Assembly: GCA_013361745.1 (NCBI GenBank)
Contig: JABFXM010000415.1
Location: 1 to 5,946, forward strand
Reading direction: 5' to 3'
From: Gemmatimonadaceae bacterium
GTDB lineage: Bacteria; Gemmatimonadota; Gemmatimonadetes; Gemmatimonadales; Gemmatimonadaceae
DNA length: 5,946 bases
Under the pieces are notes generated by a model. The model made no database searches and was not told where the DNA came from. It worked only from the letters and a program-made list of their open reading frames with translations. This document shows, piece after piece, positions 5,831 to 5,946 of the stretch. The first letter of the stretch is position 1. Each line of letters begins with the position of its first letter. The position numbers and the translations under genes were made by a program.

Positions 5831-5946
5831 CTAGCTATGCAGCCACTGCTTCACGCCGCCATGTCGGCTGCATGCGCCGCGACGACTGCTCGCGTGAGAG
5901 TAAAGGCCGTCCTTGCACTGTGCGATCGCGTTCGCGGGGTCGTTGT
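5831..5946 (-). CDS. DUF3761 domain protein, C-terminal end (5' part outside window)
   Basis: The last 37 codons of a minus-strand gene are visible, in frame from base 5944 to TAG 5833-5831; the start lies beyond the right edge. The residues include A-Q-C-K-D-G-L-Y-S-H-A, then R-R-G-A-C-S-R-H-G-G-V-K-Q-W-L. This is the core of the small DUF3761 domain: C-K-D-G-x-Y-S followed by G-A-C-S-x-H-G-G-V and a Trp. The two Cys probably form a disulfide, and family members are usually small secreted or periplasmic proteins of unknown function. A strong hairpin follows. Although short, the motif is distinctive, so the frame is confident. Confidence 0.8.
   Translation of the reverse strand, partial: NDPANAIAQCKDGLYSHASSRRGACSRHGGVKQWLHS

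Overview
The window is GC-rich, densely coding bacterial DNA. It has classic Shine-Dalgarno starts, very short intergenic gaps and strong GC hairpins at gene ends. A lipobox protein and the overall gene content suggest a Gram-negative, probably free-living soil or sediment bacterium. Gemmatimonadota, Acidobacteriota or a high-GC proteobacterium would all fit. No rRNA, tRNA or phylogenetic marker is present, so the phylum is only a guess.

Layout. Positions 1-2597 (+) hold the C-terminal end of an M20-family metallo-amidohydrolase, a complete 14-helix-type MFS exporter that closely resembles the NorB branch of DHA2 transporters, and a SnoaL-like/ester-cyclase-fold protein. A 13-bp hairpin separates the last of these from the convergent flavoprotein gene wrbA (2664-3263, -). 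wrbA is divergent from a two-gene operon (3519-4612, +) of an AhpC/TSA-type peroxiredoxin and a cytoplasmic DsbA-like CPYC thioredoxin-fold protein, whose reading frames overlap by 4 bases (ATGA). The 255-base wrbA/peroxiredoxin divergent region has no gene but carries nested inverted repeats. The DsbA-like gene converges on a minus-strand pair, a lipoprotein followed by a DUF2127 membrane protein. A hairpin at the junction contains both stop codons. The right end holds the C-terminus of a minus-strand DUF3761 protein, a 15-bp perfect hairpin, and an element of about 65 bases that resembles an integron attC site, ending 7 bases before the lipoprotein start.

How it works together. The centre is a redox/oxidative-stress cluster: WrbA (two-electron quinone reduction), a peroxiredoxin (peroxide removal) and a dithiol oxidoreductase that could be its electron donor. 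The M20 hydrolase and the exporter may be co-transcribed, being 58 bases apart. The lipoprotein and DUF2127 protein are envelope components of unknown function and probably form one operon. Nothing here is a clearly new defence or mobile system. The items most worth checking are the attC-like element, the overlapping peroxiredoxin/DsbA-like pair and the palindromes in front of it.
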